Shown: positions 8,169 through 17,263 of the stretch, one piece after another
How positions within the stretch are numbered: position 1 is the stretch's first letter
How the letters are laid out: every line of letters starts with the position of its first letter
Assembly (NCBI RefSeq): GCF_014655715.1
Contig: NZ_BNBM01000008.1
Span: 62,001 to 126,000, forward strand
Direction: 5' to 3'
DNA: 64,000 bases
From: Streptomyces lanatus
GTDB lineage: Bacteria > Actinomycetota > Actinomycetes > Streptomycetales > Streptomycetaceae
Made by a program: the position numbers and the translations under genes
Notes under the pieces: generated by a model
The model's database searches: none
Told to the model about the DNA's origin: nothing
What the model saw: only the letters and a program-made list of their open reading frames with translations

Positions 8169-9887
8169 GTGGCACGGTCCAACGACGAGATCGCCGCCCT
8201 ACTCCAGGAGTACGCGGACCTGATCTCGATCACCGGAGGCGACGCGTTCCGAACGCGCACCTACGAAAAGGCCGCCCGCTCAATCGGCGGCTACCACACC
8301 GACGTGTCCAAGCTGGATGCCAAGGGCCTCCAGGAAATCCCCAATGTAGGCAAGTCGACCGCGGAGAAGATCCTCGAATACTTCTCCACCGGCACCGTCT
8401 CCGCCATAGAGAAACTCCGCGCAAAAATCCCAGCGGGCGTCCGCCAACTCACAGCCATCCCCACCCTCGGCCCCAAAAAGGCACTGGTCCTCTACGAGGA
8501 ACTGGGCATCTCCACCACCGAGGAACTCGCCGAAGCCATCCACGAGGAGCGCCTGCGCGACCTAAAGGGATTCGGGCCGAAAACCGAGGAAAACATCCTC
8601 CACGGCATCGACCTGCTGAAATCCTCAGGCGACCGAGTCCTGATCGACGTGGCCATGAGCCTCGCCGAGGACATCGTCGCCGAGATGTCGCAGGTCACCG
8701 GCTGTATGCGCTGCGCCTACGCCGGTTCGCTGCGCCGCCTCCGCGAGACGATCGGCGATATCGACATCCTCGTCGCGGCGAAGAAGGCGGCGCCGATCAT
8801 GCGGGCCTTCACCGAGCTGCCATATGTCTCCGAGGTCATCGCACAGGGCGAGAAGAAGACGTCGATCCGCACCGACAAGGGCCTCCAGGTCGATCTACGG
8901 GTCGTGCCGCCGGATTCCTGGGGCGCGGCGATGCAGTACTTCACCGGGTCGAAGGCGCACAACATCAGAACCCGGGAGATGGCCGTCCATAAAAAGCTCA
9001 AGCTCTCCGAGTACGGCCTCTTCGATACCGAGACCGGCGACAAAATCGTCTCCAAGACCGAGGAGGACGTGTACGCCCGCCTCGGCCTGCCGTGGATCCC
9101 GCCCACCCTGCGTGAGGACCGGGGCGAGATCGAGGCCGGGCTGCGCGACGAGCTGCCGGAGCTGATCCAGGAGAAGGACATCCGGGGCGATCTGCACACC
9201 CACACCGACCTCACGGACGGTCTCGCGCCGCTGGAGGAGATGGTCGCCGCGGCCGCCGAGCGCGGTTACGCCTACTACGCCGTCACCGACCACGGCCCCG
9301 ACATGGCCATGCAGCGCATGACCGACGAACGGATCCTCGCCCAGCGGGCCCGCGTCCGAGAGCTGGACAGGGAGCATGGCGGCATGCGGGTGCTGCACGG
9401 CGCGGAGCTGAACATCGACCCCGACGGCGGTGTGGACTGGCCGCCCGAGTTCCTCGCCGATTTCGACCTGTGCGTGGCCTCGGTGCACTCGCACTTCAAC
9501 CAGGACCGCGACGCCCTGACCCGGCGCATCGTCAAGGCCTGCGAGAATCCGCACGTCCACATCATCGGCCACCCCACCACCCGCCTCATCGGCAAGCGCC
9601 CCGCCATCGACGTCGACCTCGACGCGGTCTTCGCCGCCTGCGCGCGCACCGGCACGGCCCTGGAGATCAACTCCCACCCGGACCGGCTCGACCTGCGCGA
9701 CGAGGACATCCTGCGCGCCAAGCGGCACGGCGTGAAGTTCGCCGTCGACAGCGACGCCCACGCCGTCATCCACCTTGCCTATCTGCGCTACGGGGTGGGC
9801 ACGGCACAGCGTGGCTGGCTCACCAAGGACGACGTGATCAACACCTGGTCGCTGACCAGGCTGCGGCGCTTCCTGGACAAGGGCTGA
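8169..9887 (+). CDS. polX: DNA polymerase/3'-5' exonuclease PolX
   Basis: 572 residues, a bacterial family X polymerase that fills gaps in base-excision repair. Domains in order: helix-hairpin-helix/8-kDa-like region (1-150, LQEIPNVGKSTAEKILEY and LKGFGPKTEENIL); nucleotidyltransferase palm with AGSLRRLRETIGDIDILVA near residue 185, holding the DxD metal ligands; PHP phosphoesterase domain from about 338 (DLHTHTDLTDG, ITDHG-like AVTDHGPDMA, HGAELNI, VASVHSHF, IIGHPTTR, AVDSDAH), giving the exonuclease/AP-processing activity. Length fits bacterial PolX. The GTG at 8169 (VARSNDEIAALL) matches the usual family N-terminus. Confidence 0.93.
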   Translation: MARSNDEIAALLQEYADLISITGGDAFRTRTYEKAARSIGGYHTDVSKLDAKGLQEIPNVGKSTAEKILEYFSTGTVSAIEKLRAKIPAGVRQLTAIPTLGPKKALVLYEELGISTTEELAEAIHEERLRDLKGFGPKTEENILHGIDLLKSSGDRVLIDVAMSLAEDIVAEMSQVTGCMRCAYAGSLRRLRETIGDIDILVAAKKAAPIMRAFTELPYVSEVIAQGEKKTSIRTDKGLQVDLRVVPPDSWGAAMQYFTGSKAHNIRTREMAVHKKLKLSEYGLFDTETGDKIVSKTEEDVYARLGLPWIPPTLREDRGEIEAGLRDELPELIQEKDIRGDLHTHTDLTDGLAPLEEMVAAAAERGYAYYAVTDHGPDMAMQRMTDERILAQRARVRELDREHGGMRVLHGAELNIDPDGGVDWPPEFLADFDLCVASVHSHFNQDRDALTRRIVKACENPHVHIIGHPTTRLIGKRPAIDVDLDAVFAACARTGTALEINSHPDRLDLRDEDILRAKRHGVKFAVDSDAHAVIHLAYLRYGVGTAQRGWLTKDDVINTWSLTRLRRFLDKG

Positions 9888-9998
9888 CCTCAGGCGACGT
9901 GCCGCGGAGGGCGTCGAGGGCGGTCCGCTCCCGCTCGTGTGCGAGTCGTGCAGGTTGAAATTCGTAGGAATCAAGGGCTTGTAGCGAGATTTGACGAG

Positions 9999-10011
9999 GG
10001 TTAATTTAACC
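9999..10011. promoter_or_regulatory. Perfect palindrome upstream of the sugar ABC operon
   Basis: GGTTAATTTAACC is a perfect inverted repeat of 6 bases around a single T, in an AT-rich island 74 bases before the binding-protein start. TTGACG precedes it (9991-9996) and could be a -35. The ROK regulator gene at 15757 is the natural candidate to bind it. This is inference from position and symmetry. Confidence 0.45.
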
Positions 10012-10084
10012 GTCACTCGAAGCCGGGCCCGGGCTCCCGAGGGCTGTTCCCTGTGTGTTCGCCTTTTCATCGAGGAGTCGTGCC

Positions 10085-11368
10085 ATGCCAGTTGACAAGG
10101 TCCAGATGTCGCGCCGAGGCTTCCTCGGCCTCGGAGTCGCGGCCGGCGTCGTGACGCTCACCGCGTGCGGTTCCGGCAGCGGCAGTTCGAGCGGCCCGCT
10201 CGTCATGACCGTCTGGGGCGGCGACGCCGACCGCAAGACGTACCAGAAGCGCATCGACCTGCTGGTGAAGAAGTACCCCGAGCTGAAGGTCAAGCTCCAG
10301 CTGATACCCAGCGATTCGTACCCCCAGAAGGTGCAGACGATGATCGCGGGCGGCAGTGGCCCGGACATCATGCAGGTCGCCGAGAGCGTCAACACCTACT
10401 CCAGCAAGAACCAGCTCCTGCCCCTCGACGACCTCGCCAAGAAGGCCGGCCTCGACACCGAGAAGCGGTTCGGCCCGGTCGGCTCCATCTACACCTACGA
10501 GGACGAGTTGTACGCGATCCCGGACCGCTCCGGCGCGATCACCGTGTACTACAACAAGGACCTGTACGAGAAGAAGGGCATCAAGGCCCCCACCGCCGAC
10601 TGGACCTGGGACGACGCGCTCGACGCCTTCAAGGAACTCACCGTCCCCGGCAAGCAGTGGGGCTACACCGGCGCCGAGTGGTACCCGCAGTGGTGGAGCC
10701 TCGCGTACCAGAACGGCGGCACCATCATCGACGCGAACGGCCGCCCCGCCGTCGACAGCGACGAGGTCGTCGAGGCGCTCCAGTGGGCCGGCGACCTGGT
10801 CTTCAAGCACAAGGTGGCGCCGAGCAAGGCGGACTACGCCGACATGGGCTCCGAGGTCGGCGGCGACCAGGCCTTCCCGATGCAGAAGTGCGCCACGCAC
10901 GCCAACGGCTTCTGGGTCACCGCCGGTCTCACGGACGCCAAGTTCGCGTGGGACATCGCGCCGATCTGGCGCGGCAAGAAGCAGGCCGTGTCCGCGTTCG
11001 GCAGCGGCCTCGCCATCTCCCGGACCTGCAAGCAGCGCGACAACGCCTTCAAGGCGATCGACTTCCTCACCTCGGACGCGGCGCAGCAGCAGATCATCGA
11101 CGACGGAGAGGACGTACCGGCCAGCCTCGCGGTGCAGCAGAGCGACGCCTTCCTCAAGCCCGCGTGGATGAAGACCGACGTCGACATGGGCGCCTTCGCC
11201 GAGTCCAGCGGCTTCATCTTCCGCGCCCCGTTCATTCCCGAGTGGAACGAGATGATGTCGGCCATCGACGCCGGTCTCGCCGATTTCTGGCTCGGCAAGG
11301 AGAGCGCCAAGAAGGCGCTGACCGGCCTCCAGAAGGACCTCGAGTCCCTCATCAAGTCCGCTGGATGA
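10085..11368 (+). CDS. Sugar ABC transporter substrate-binding lipoprotein (Tat-type signal)
   Basis: 427 residues, family 1 (MalE/UgpB-like) extracellular solute-binding protein. The N-terminus has the twin-arginine motif SRRGFLG followed by a lipobox TAC with Cys28, so it is probably Tat-exported and lipid-anchored. The mature part shows VMTVWGGDADRKTYQKRIDL, GGSGPDIMQVAES and WTWDDALDAFKELT, typical of the family. GAGGAG sits 7 bases before the ATG at 10085. It is the first gene of the operon with two permeases and a GH35 beta-galactosidase, so a galactoside or galacto-oligosaccharide is the likely ligand. No ATPase gene is present; Streptomyces importers often share MsiK. Confidence 0.88.
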   Translation: MPVDKVQMSRRGFLGLGVAAGVVTLTACGSGSGSSSGPLVMTVWGGDADRKTYQKRIDLLVKKYPELKVKLQLIPSDSYPQKVQTMIAGGSGPDIMQVAESVNTYSSKNQLLPLDDLAKKAGLDTEKRFGPVGSIYTYEDELYAIPDRSGAITVYYNKDLYEKKGIKAPTADWTWDDALDAFKELTVPGKQWGYTGAEWYPQWWSLAYQNGGTIIDANGRPAVDSDEVVEALQWAGDLVFKHKVAPSKADYADMGSEVGGDQAFPMQKCATHANGFWVTAGLTDAKFAWDIAPIWRGKKQAVSAFGSGLAISRTCKQRDNAFKAIDFLTSDAAQQQIIDDGEDVPASLAVQQSDAFLKPAWMKTDVDMGAFAESSGFIFRAPFIPEWNEMMSAIDAGLADFWLGKESAKKALTGLQKDLESLIKSAG

Positions 11369-11374
11369 CCGGCG

Positions 11375-12283
11375 ATGGCGACAACCACATCGCGGCGGCG
11401 CCGTGAGGCGCTCTGGTTCTATCTGTTCGTCTCGCCGTGGGTGATCGGGTTCCTGGTCTTCCTGTTCGGACCGATGATCGCGTCGGTCTACTACTCGATG
11501 ACCGACTGGGACTCGTTCACCTCGCCCGTCTGGGTCGGGTTCCAGAACTACGTCACGCTGCTCACGGACGACCCCAGGTTCTGGAGGGCGCTGTGGCACA
11601 CCTTCTACTACGCGGCGGTCTCCGTCCCGCTCGGCCTGGTGCTCGGCCTGTGGCTGGCGAATCTGCTCAACAAGCAGGTGCGGGCCCGGAAACTGCTGCG
11701 CACCCTGATCTATCTGCCGACCCTGGTGCCGCTCGTCGCCACGGCGATGATCTTCCGTCAGGTACTCGCCCCGAACGGTCCGTTCAATGACGCGCTCGGC
11801 CTGTTCGGCATCTCGGGCCCGTCCTGGCTCCTCGACGGCGACTGGGCGATCCCCGCGCTGGTCGTGATGTCGGCCTGGAGCGCGGGCGCCGCGACGGTGC
11901 TGCTGCTCGCCGCGATGAAGGGCATCCCGAGGGAGCTGTACGAGGCGGCCGAGGTCGACGGCGCGAGCGCGGTACGGCAGTTCTGGAGCATCACGCTGCC
12001 GCACCTGACCCCGATCATCTTCTTCAACCTGATCATGGGGCTGATCGGCGCCTTCCAGGTCTTCGCCCAGGTGTACATCCTGGTGCCGAAGGGCAAGCTG
12101 CCCGCGGCCTACGCCGGGGCCGAGACGATGGTGCCGTACCTCTTCGACCAGGCCTTCGGCAACTACCACATGGGCTACGCCTCGGCGATCTCCTGGCTGC
12201 TGTTCCTCGTGGTCCTCGTCTTCACACTGATCGCATTCCGCACCGCCCGGCGCTGGGTGTTCTACGAAACCGAGGTGAAGTGA
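11375..12283 (+). CDS. Sugar ABC transporter permease, MalF-like
   Basis: 302 residues, integral membrane protein with about six membrane segments; the first is WFYLFVSPWVIGFLVFLFG. The cytoplasmic EAA loop reads PRELYEAAEVDGASAVRQF (near residue 190), which contacts the ATPase. The protein ends with a membrane helix followed by a short basic tail. The ATG at 11375 lies 6 bases after the binding-protein gene and its stop overlaps the next start. It forms a heterodimer with the product of 12283-13218. Confidence 0.9.
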   Translation: MATTTSRRRREALWFYLFVSPWVIGFLVFLFGPMIASVYYSMTDWDSFTSPVWVGFQNYVTLLTDDPRFWRALWHTFYYAAVSVPLGLVLGLWLANLLNKQVRARKLLRTLIYLPTLVPLVATAMIFRQVLAPNGPFNDALGLFGISGPSWLLDGDWAIPALVVMSAWSAGAATVLLLAAMKGIPRELYEAAEVDGASAVRQFWSITLPHLTPIIFFNLIMGLIGAFQVFAQVYILVPKGKLPAAYAGAETMVPYLFDQAFGNYHMGYASAISWLLFLVVLVFTLIAFRTARRWVFYETEVK

Positions 12284-13218
12284 TGGCCGGCCTCCTTACC
12301 ACCCCGGCGCCGCAACGGACGAAGGAGAACGGCCCGCAGCGCAAGGCTCGCGGAGGACCGGGCCCCGGCACCGTACGGGCGTTCCGGGCCACCCCGTTCA
12401 CCTACGCGACGCTGATCATCGCGGCGGCGATCCTCACCATGCCGCTGGTGTTCGTCGGCTCCATCGCGCTCTCCAGCGACGCGACGGTGAACACCAACTC
12501 CTTCACCCTGTTCCCGACCGAGTTCCACTGGGAGAACTTCACCCGGGTCTTCGGCTCCGAGCTGCCGATGGGCCGCTTCCTGATCAACTCCGTGATCATC
12601 TCGCTCTGTTCGGTCGCCGGGCAGATGCTCTCCAGTGGTTTGGTCGGCTACGCCTTCGCCCGGCTGCGGGCCCCCGGCAAGAACGCGCTGTTCCTGATCG
12701 TCATCGCCACCATGATGATCCCGACGCAGATCACGATGATCCCGCAGTTCATCCTCTTCCGGGACCTGGGCTGGGTGAACACCTATCTGCCGCTGATCGT
12801 GCCGAACTTCTTCTCCAACGCCTTCAACGTGTTCCTGGTCCGGCAGTTCGTCTCCCGGCTGCCCAGCCAGCTCGACGAAGCCGCCATGGTCGACGGCCTC
12901 GGCTTCTTCGGCATCTACCGGCGGATCATGCTGCCGATGCTGTGGCCGGTGCTGATCGCGATCGGCATCTTCACCCTGACCCACACCTGGGGCGACTTCA
13001 TGGGCCCGCTGATCTACCTCAACGACGAGTCCAAGATGCCGCTGTCCCTGGGCATCCAGTACATCACCAGCACCTCGGCGGCAGGCCAGTCACCGGCGTG
13101 GAACCTGGTCATGGTCGGCTCGGTCCTGCTCGCCCTGCCCATGATCATCGTCTACTACCTGGGCCAGAAGTACCTGTACGAGATGGACATCAGCGGCGGA
13201 AGCGCGGGAGTGAAGTGA
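12283..13218 (+). CDS. Sugar ABC transporter permease, MalG-like
   Basis: 311 residues. A cytoplasmic N-terminal tail of about 40 residues rich in Arg, Lys and Pro precedes six predicted membrane segments. The EAA loop reads PSQLDEAAMVDGLGFFGIYR. ATG overlaps the previous TGA by one base (TGATG) and has GAGG upstream. Partner of the MalF-like permease. Its own stop overlaps the GTG of the beta-galactosidase gene, so import and cleavage are translationally coupled. Confidence 0.9.
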   Translation: MAGLLTTPAPQRTKENGPQRKARGGPGPGTVRAFRATPFTYATLIIAAAILTMPLVFVGSIALSSDATVNTNSFTLFPTEFHWENFTRVFGSELPMGRFLINSVIISLCSVAGQMLSSGLVGYAFARLRAPGKNALFLIVIATMMIPTQITMIPQFILFRDLGWVNTYLPLIVPNFFSNAFNVFLVRQFVSRLPSQLDEAAMVDGLGFFGIYRRIMLPMLWPVLIAIGIFTLTHTWGDFMGPLIYLNDESKMPLSLGIQYITSTSAAGQSPAWNLVMVGSVLLALPMIIVYYLGQKYLYEMDISGGSAGVK

Positions 13219-15743
13219 CCACCATCCACGTAGACGGCCAGGGCATCTGGATCGACGGCCGTCCCCGCACCCTGCTTTGCGCGTCCCTGTTCTACTTCCG
13301 CCTCCCGAGGGAGCAGTGGCGTGAACGGCTCGCACAGGTCCGGGCCTCGGGATACGAGTGCATCGACGTCTATCTCCCTTGGAACTTCCATGAGTCGGCG
13401 CCCGGCCGCTGGTCCTTCGAGGGTCGCAGGGACGTCGCCGCCTTCCTGGACCTCGCGCGGGAGGAGGGCCTGTACGTCATCGCGCGGCCGGGCCCGTACA
13501 TCTGCTCCGAGTGGGACGGCGGCGCGCTGCCCGCATGGCTGGGCCTGGACGAGGAGTTGAGGGTCCGTCAGAACGAGCCGCGCTATCTGGAGCAGGTCAC
13601 CGCGTGGTTCGACCAGGTGCTGCCGCTGCTGGCGGAGCGCCAGTACGGGGCGGGCGGTTCGGTGATCATGGTGCAGCTGGAGAACGAGCTGGACTTCTTC
13701 GACTGCGAGGACCGCCCCGGATACATGACCGCCCTGCGGGACACGGCACTTCGGCACGGCATCACCGTGCCGCTCATCGCCTGCTCCGGACAGGGCGACC
13801 TCGCGGGCGCCACCGGTGACGTGGACGGAGTCGTACCGGCCTGCAACTTCTACCCGGACGACGACTCCCCGGACATCGAGGCCGAGGTGCGCCGCTACGC
13901 CGCTCTGGTCGCCGAGCGCGGAGTGCCGTTGCTGGTCACCGAGACCAACCGGCGCCACCGGACGCTGCGGCGGCTGCTGGCGAGCGGAGCCAAGCTGATC
14001 GCGCCGTATCTCCAGTCGTCCGGCTGGAACTTCGGGTACACCCCGTCGAGCGGCAACTGGGGGCGCCCCGGCAACTTCATGAGCCACGGCTACGACTTCG
14101 GCGGCTACGTGACCTCGACCGGTCTGGAGCGCCCGGAGTACGCCGAGGCGCAGGTACTGGCCCGGGTCATGGAGACCTGGGGCCCTCAATTGGCCCTGGC
14201 GACAGCGGTGTCGTACGCCGGACTCGACTGCGACTTCCCCACGAGCCCGCAGCCCTCGGCGCTGGAGCTGGACGGGGGCGGCCGGTTGGTGGCCGTACCG
14301 CATCTGGGCGGTGAGCCCGGCACAGCGGTCGTCGAGGGCGTGCCGGTCGAGGTCGCTCCGGGGGCGTGTCCGCTGATGGCGGTGGACGTGCCGCTCGCCG
14401 GCGCCACCCTGAACCTCGCCTCGGCGGACCTCGTGGCGCGGGCGGACGGGGTGCTGGTGTTCTCCTCCGACGTGCCTGTCACCGTCGTACTGGACGGGAC
14501 ACGGACCGAGATCCCGGTGTCCGGACGGGAGACCCTGGCCGGGACCACGCTCGTGGTGCTGCCGTCGGCCGAGGCCGCACGGCTGCGGTCGGTCGACCCC
14601 GACGGCACCGTGCACCTCACCGACGCGCCGCAGCGGCCCGAGAAGGCCGCGCGTACCGCCGTGCGCGAGGTGCGGCGGCGGTACGACACGGCCCCCGAGG
14701 AGCCGGCCGGGCTGCACGCGTCGCCGCCCACGCTGGAGTCGCTCGGGGTGTACCGGGGCCGAGGCGCCTACCGGGCCACCACGGATCTGACGGATGTCGA
14801 CGCGCTGCTGCTCACCGGCGCCGCCGACATCGTCGACCTGACGGTGGCGGGCCGGACGCACCCGCCGCTCGCGGGGTTCGGCGCGGCGCGGCGCATCGAT
14901 GTGCGCGAGGTGACCGGCAGCGTCGAGATCGACGCCGTCGTGGAGATCTGGGGCCACGCCAACTTCGACGACGCCCGTCTGCCCGCGCTCCGCCTCGGTG
15001 CCCTGCGGGGCCTGGGCACCCTCTGGAAGGTCCGGCACACCACGGACGTGTCCGCCCTGTGGACGGTGCACGGCCACTGGGCCGGGACCCCGGCCCCCAT
15101 CCGGGTGCTCGGCGGCTGGAGCAGCACCCGGGTCGCGGCGCCGCTCACCTACACCCGTACGGTCCACTCGCCCACCCCGTCGGCGCTGCACCTGCGCGGC
15201 GTCGTCGAACCGCTGCGGGTGAGTGTGGACGACGGTGAGCCGGTGACCGTCCACACCGACAGTCCCTGGGTGCTGCTGACCGCCGGCACCCACCAGGTCT
15301 CGGTCACGCTGCCGCACCACCCGAGCGGAACGGCCCCGCGCGCCGAGCTGCTCGCGCTCGACGCCGTACGGGACTGGTCGTGTGCGGTGCAGGACGACGA
15401 ACTGCTGACCGCGTTCGCCGCCGGCGCCGGACGCACGGAGGAGGTACGGCTGCCGCTGGCGCTGAAACCGGGGGAGGAGGCATGGCTGGACGTCGACCTC
15501 CCGTCCTCGCCCGACGGATATCTGGTCCGGCTGGACGCCACGCAGGTCCGGGTGACCGGATGGGCCGGTGGAGAGTGCGTGGGGCGTGTGTGGTGCGGCG
15601 AGCGGCCCGACTTCTCGGGCGGTGACCCCGACGCACTCTGGGTGCCGCCGAACTGGCCGGGCCTGACCCTGCTCGCCCAGGGTATTCAGGGGCGTGGGAC
15701 ACCGGAGATCCGTACGCTGTGGCTGGGGGGACCGACCGACTGA
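13215..15743 (+). CDS. GH35 beta-galactosidase, probably intracellular
   Basis: 842 residues. Residues 1-330 form the GH35 TIM barrel: GRPRTLLCASLFYFRLPREQW, YVIARPGPYICSEWDGGALPAWL, and MVQLENELDFF with acid/base Glu158. The probable nucleophile is Glu243 in LVTETN. The rest consists of beta-rich domains typical of long GH35 enzymes. There is no signal peptide, which fits hydrolysis of galactosides after uptake by the coupled transporter. The GTG start overlaps the permease stop by four bases. Substrate linkage is inferred from the family only. Confidence 0.88.
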   Translation: MTTIHVDGQGIWIDGRPRTLLCASLFYFRLPREQWRERLAQVRASGYECIDVYLPWNFHESAPGRWSFEGRRDVAAFLDLAREEGLYVIARPGPYICSEWDGGALPAWLGLDEELRVRQNEPRYLEQVTAWFDQVLPLLAERQYGAGGSVIMVQLENELDFFDCEDRPGYMTALRDTALRHGITVPLIACSGQGDLAGATGDVDGVVPACNFYPDDDSPDIEAEVRRYAALVAERGVPLLVTETNRRHRTLRRLLASGAKLIAPYLQSSGWNFGYTPSSGNWGRPGNFMSHGYDFGGYVTSTGLERPEYAEAQVLARVMETWGPQLALATAVSYAGLDCDFPTSPQPSALELDGGGRLVAVPHLGGEPGTAVVEGVPVEVAPGACPLMAVDVPLAGATLNLASADLVARADGVLVFSSDVPVTVVLDGTRTEIPVSGRETLAGTTLVVLPSAEAARLRSVDPDGTVHLTDAPQRPEKAARTAVREVRRRYDTAPEEPAGLHASPPTLESLGVYRGRGAYRATTDLTDVDALLLTGAADIVDLTVAGRTHPPLAGFGAARRIDVREVTGSVEIDAVVEIWGHANFDDARLPALRLGALRGLGTLWKVRHTTDVSALWTVHGHWAGTPAPIRVLGGWSSTRVAAPLTYTRTVHSPTPSALHLRGVVEPLRVSVDDGEPVTVHTDSPWVLLTAGTHQVSVTLPHHPSGTAPRAELLALDAVRDWSCAVQDDELLTAFAAGAGRTEEVRLPLALKPGEEAWLDVDLPSSPDGYLVRLDATQVRVTGWAGGECVGRVWCGERPDFSGGDPDALWVPPNWPGLTLLAQGIQGRGTPEIRTLWLGGPTD

Positions 15744-15756
15744 GGGGGGAACGCCG

Positions 15757-17010
15757 GTGGCCCGGCACACGGTCCGAGACGTTCGCAGCCAGAACCGTTT
15801 CGAGGTGCTGCACGCACTGTTCGACCTCGGACCGTCCTCCCGCCAGGAACTCGCCCGGCACACGGGCCTCAGCCAGGCCACCGTGACGACGCTGGTCGGC
15901 GAGTTCCTGGCGGAGGGCGTGCTGCACATCGCCGCCATGGAGCGCAATGCCGTGGGACGGCCCTACGAACGGCTCACGATCAACGCGGACCGTGGCCGCG
16001 TCGTCGGAGTCGACGTCGCCGAGACCTATGTCGACGCCACGGTGTACGACCTGGCTCTCGGCGTCCTGGGCCGGCACGAGGCGGCCCTCGACGAGCACCA
16101 GCACGACCAGGCGTACGTCATCGACGGCATCGTCGGCGCGATCGAGGCCGCCCTCGACGCGGACGGCACCGACCGCGACCGGATCGTGGGAGTCGGCGTC
16201 AGCATGCCGGGCCATGTCCAGCATGACGCCGGGGTCTCCGTCTTCGCGCCGAACTGGAACTGGCACGACGTCCACATCGAGGAACTGCTCGCCGAGCGGC
16301 TGCGGCTGCCGGTGTACGTCGACAATCCGCTGAAGGCGGCGATCCTGTCCGAGATGTGGTTCGGCGTCGGGCGCGTCGTCGACAGCATGGCCGTGGTCAA
16401 CATCGGCACCGGTGTCGGAGCCGGTATCGCCATCGAGGGCACTCTGGTCCGCGGCAGCACCAACAACGCCGGCGAATGGGGACACACCCTCCTGATGCTG
16501 GACGGCCGCCCTTGCCGCTGCGGTCGCCACGGGTGCGTCGAGGCCTACGTCGGTGCTCCCGGCCTGGAGGCGACGCTGGCCGAGATCGACCCGTCCCATC
16601 CGGCGCTCGGCCGTCCCGGGCAGCGGGACTTCGTCGAGTCCGTCGCCGGCGGACTGGCCGCGGGGGACCCGGTGCTGCGGGAGCTCGTCCGGCGCACGGG
16701 CCGCTGTCTCGCCGCCGCCCTCGGCGACCTCGTCAATCTGCTCAACGTCCCGAAGGTGACCCTCACCGGCTGGCTGCCCGAGGCGCTGGCCCCGTGGCTC
16801 GTCCCCGCCGTACGGGACGAACTGCCCCGTCATGTGCTCCCGGGTTCCCTGCCCGGCCTCACCGTCGAGCTGTCCGAGGTGCCCGGCAACGCCGTGGGCC
16901 TGGGCATGGCCGCCTTCACCCTGGAGCAGTTCCTCGCCCGGCTCGGCCTGGTCAGCCCGGCACGGACCCGACCGCAGCCGGGTGCCCAGACCGCCCAGCC
17001 GATCGGCTGA
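15757..17010 (+). CDS. ROK-family transcriptional regulator
   Basis: 417 residues. An N-terminal winged helix-turn-helix (about 10-65, SSRQELARHTGLSQATVTTLV) is fused to a sugar-kinase-like ROK domain. The ROK signature is complete: IGTGVGAGIAIEGTLVRG, then GEWGHTLL and the zinc motif CRCGRHGCVE (about residues 248-257). A GGGGGGAA ribosome site lies just before the GTG at 15757. It directly follows the GH35 gene, so it probably represses this operon or the one starting at 17264 and responds to a sugar. Confidence 0.9.
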   Translation: MARHTVRDVRSQNRFEVLHALFDLGPSSRQELARHTGLSQATVTTLVGEFLAEGVLHIAAMERNAVGRPYERLTINADRGRVVGVDVAETYVDATVYDLALGVLGRHEAALDEHQHDQAYVIDGIVGAIEAALDADGTDRDRIVGVGVSMPGHVQHDAGVSVFAPNWNWHDVHIEELLAERLRLPVYVDNPLKAAILSEMWFGVGRVVDSMAVVNIGTGVGAGIAIEGTLVRGSTNNAGEWGHTLLMLDGRPCRCGRHGCVEAYVGAPGLEATLAEIDPSHPALGRPGQRDFVESVAGGLAAGDPVLRELVRRTGRCLAAALGDLVNLLNVPKVTLTGWLPEALAPWLVPAVRDELPRHVLPGSLPGLTVELSEVPGNAVGLGMAAFTLEQFLARLGLVSPARTRPQPGAQTAQPIG

Positions 17011-17171
17011 CCCGCCCGCCCAACGGCACGCCCCCGCACCCGGGTTGATCCACGCCACCGCTCCCGCACTTCGTGATCTTCATCCCGTTTGAGTGACGCC
17101 CTGGAAGGGGAGCGTGCCGAGCGTGGGCCGGGCCGAACGGGTCAGGCTTTGCCCATGTCGCCGCAGAGGGG

Positions 17172-17226
17172 TTGTCCTGACATTACGTCCCTGCCTAGGG
17201 TCGCCCTCGAAGTGCAAGCGCTTTCT
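17172..17226 (+). promoter_or_regulatory. Promoter with LacI-type operator for the 17264 operon
   Basis: A -35 TTGTCC (17172-17177) and -10 TAGGGT (17196-17201) are 18 bases apart. Downstream, over the expected transcription start, is TGCAAGCGCTTTCT (17213-17226), with a palindromic AAGCGCTT core as in LacI/CcpA-family operators. No LacI-family gene is in the window, so the regulator would act from elsewhere. Confidence 0.6.
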
Positions 17227-17263
17227 GAAGCGGGCTGTCCGCCGGCCGTCCGAGGAGAACCGC

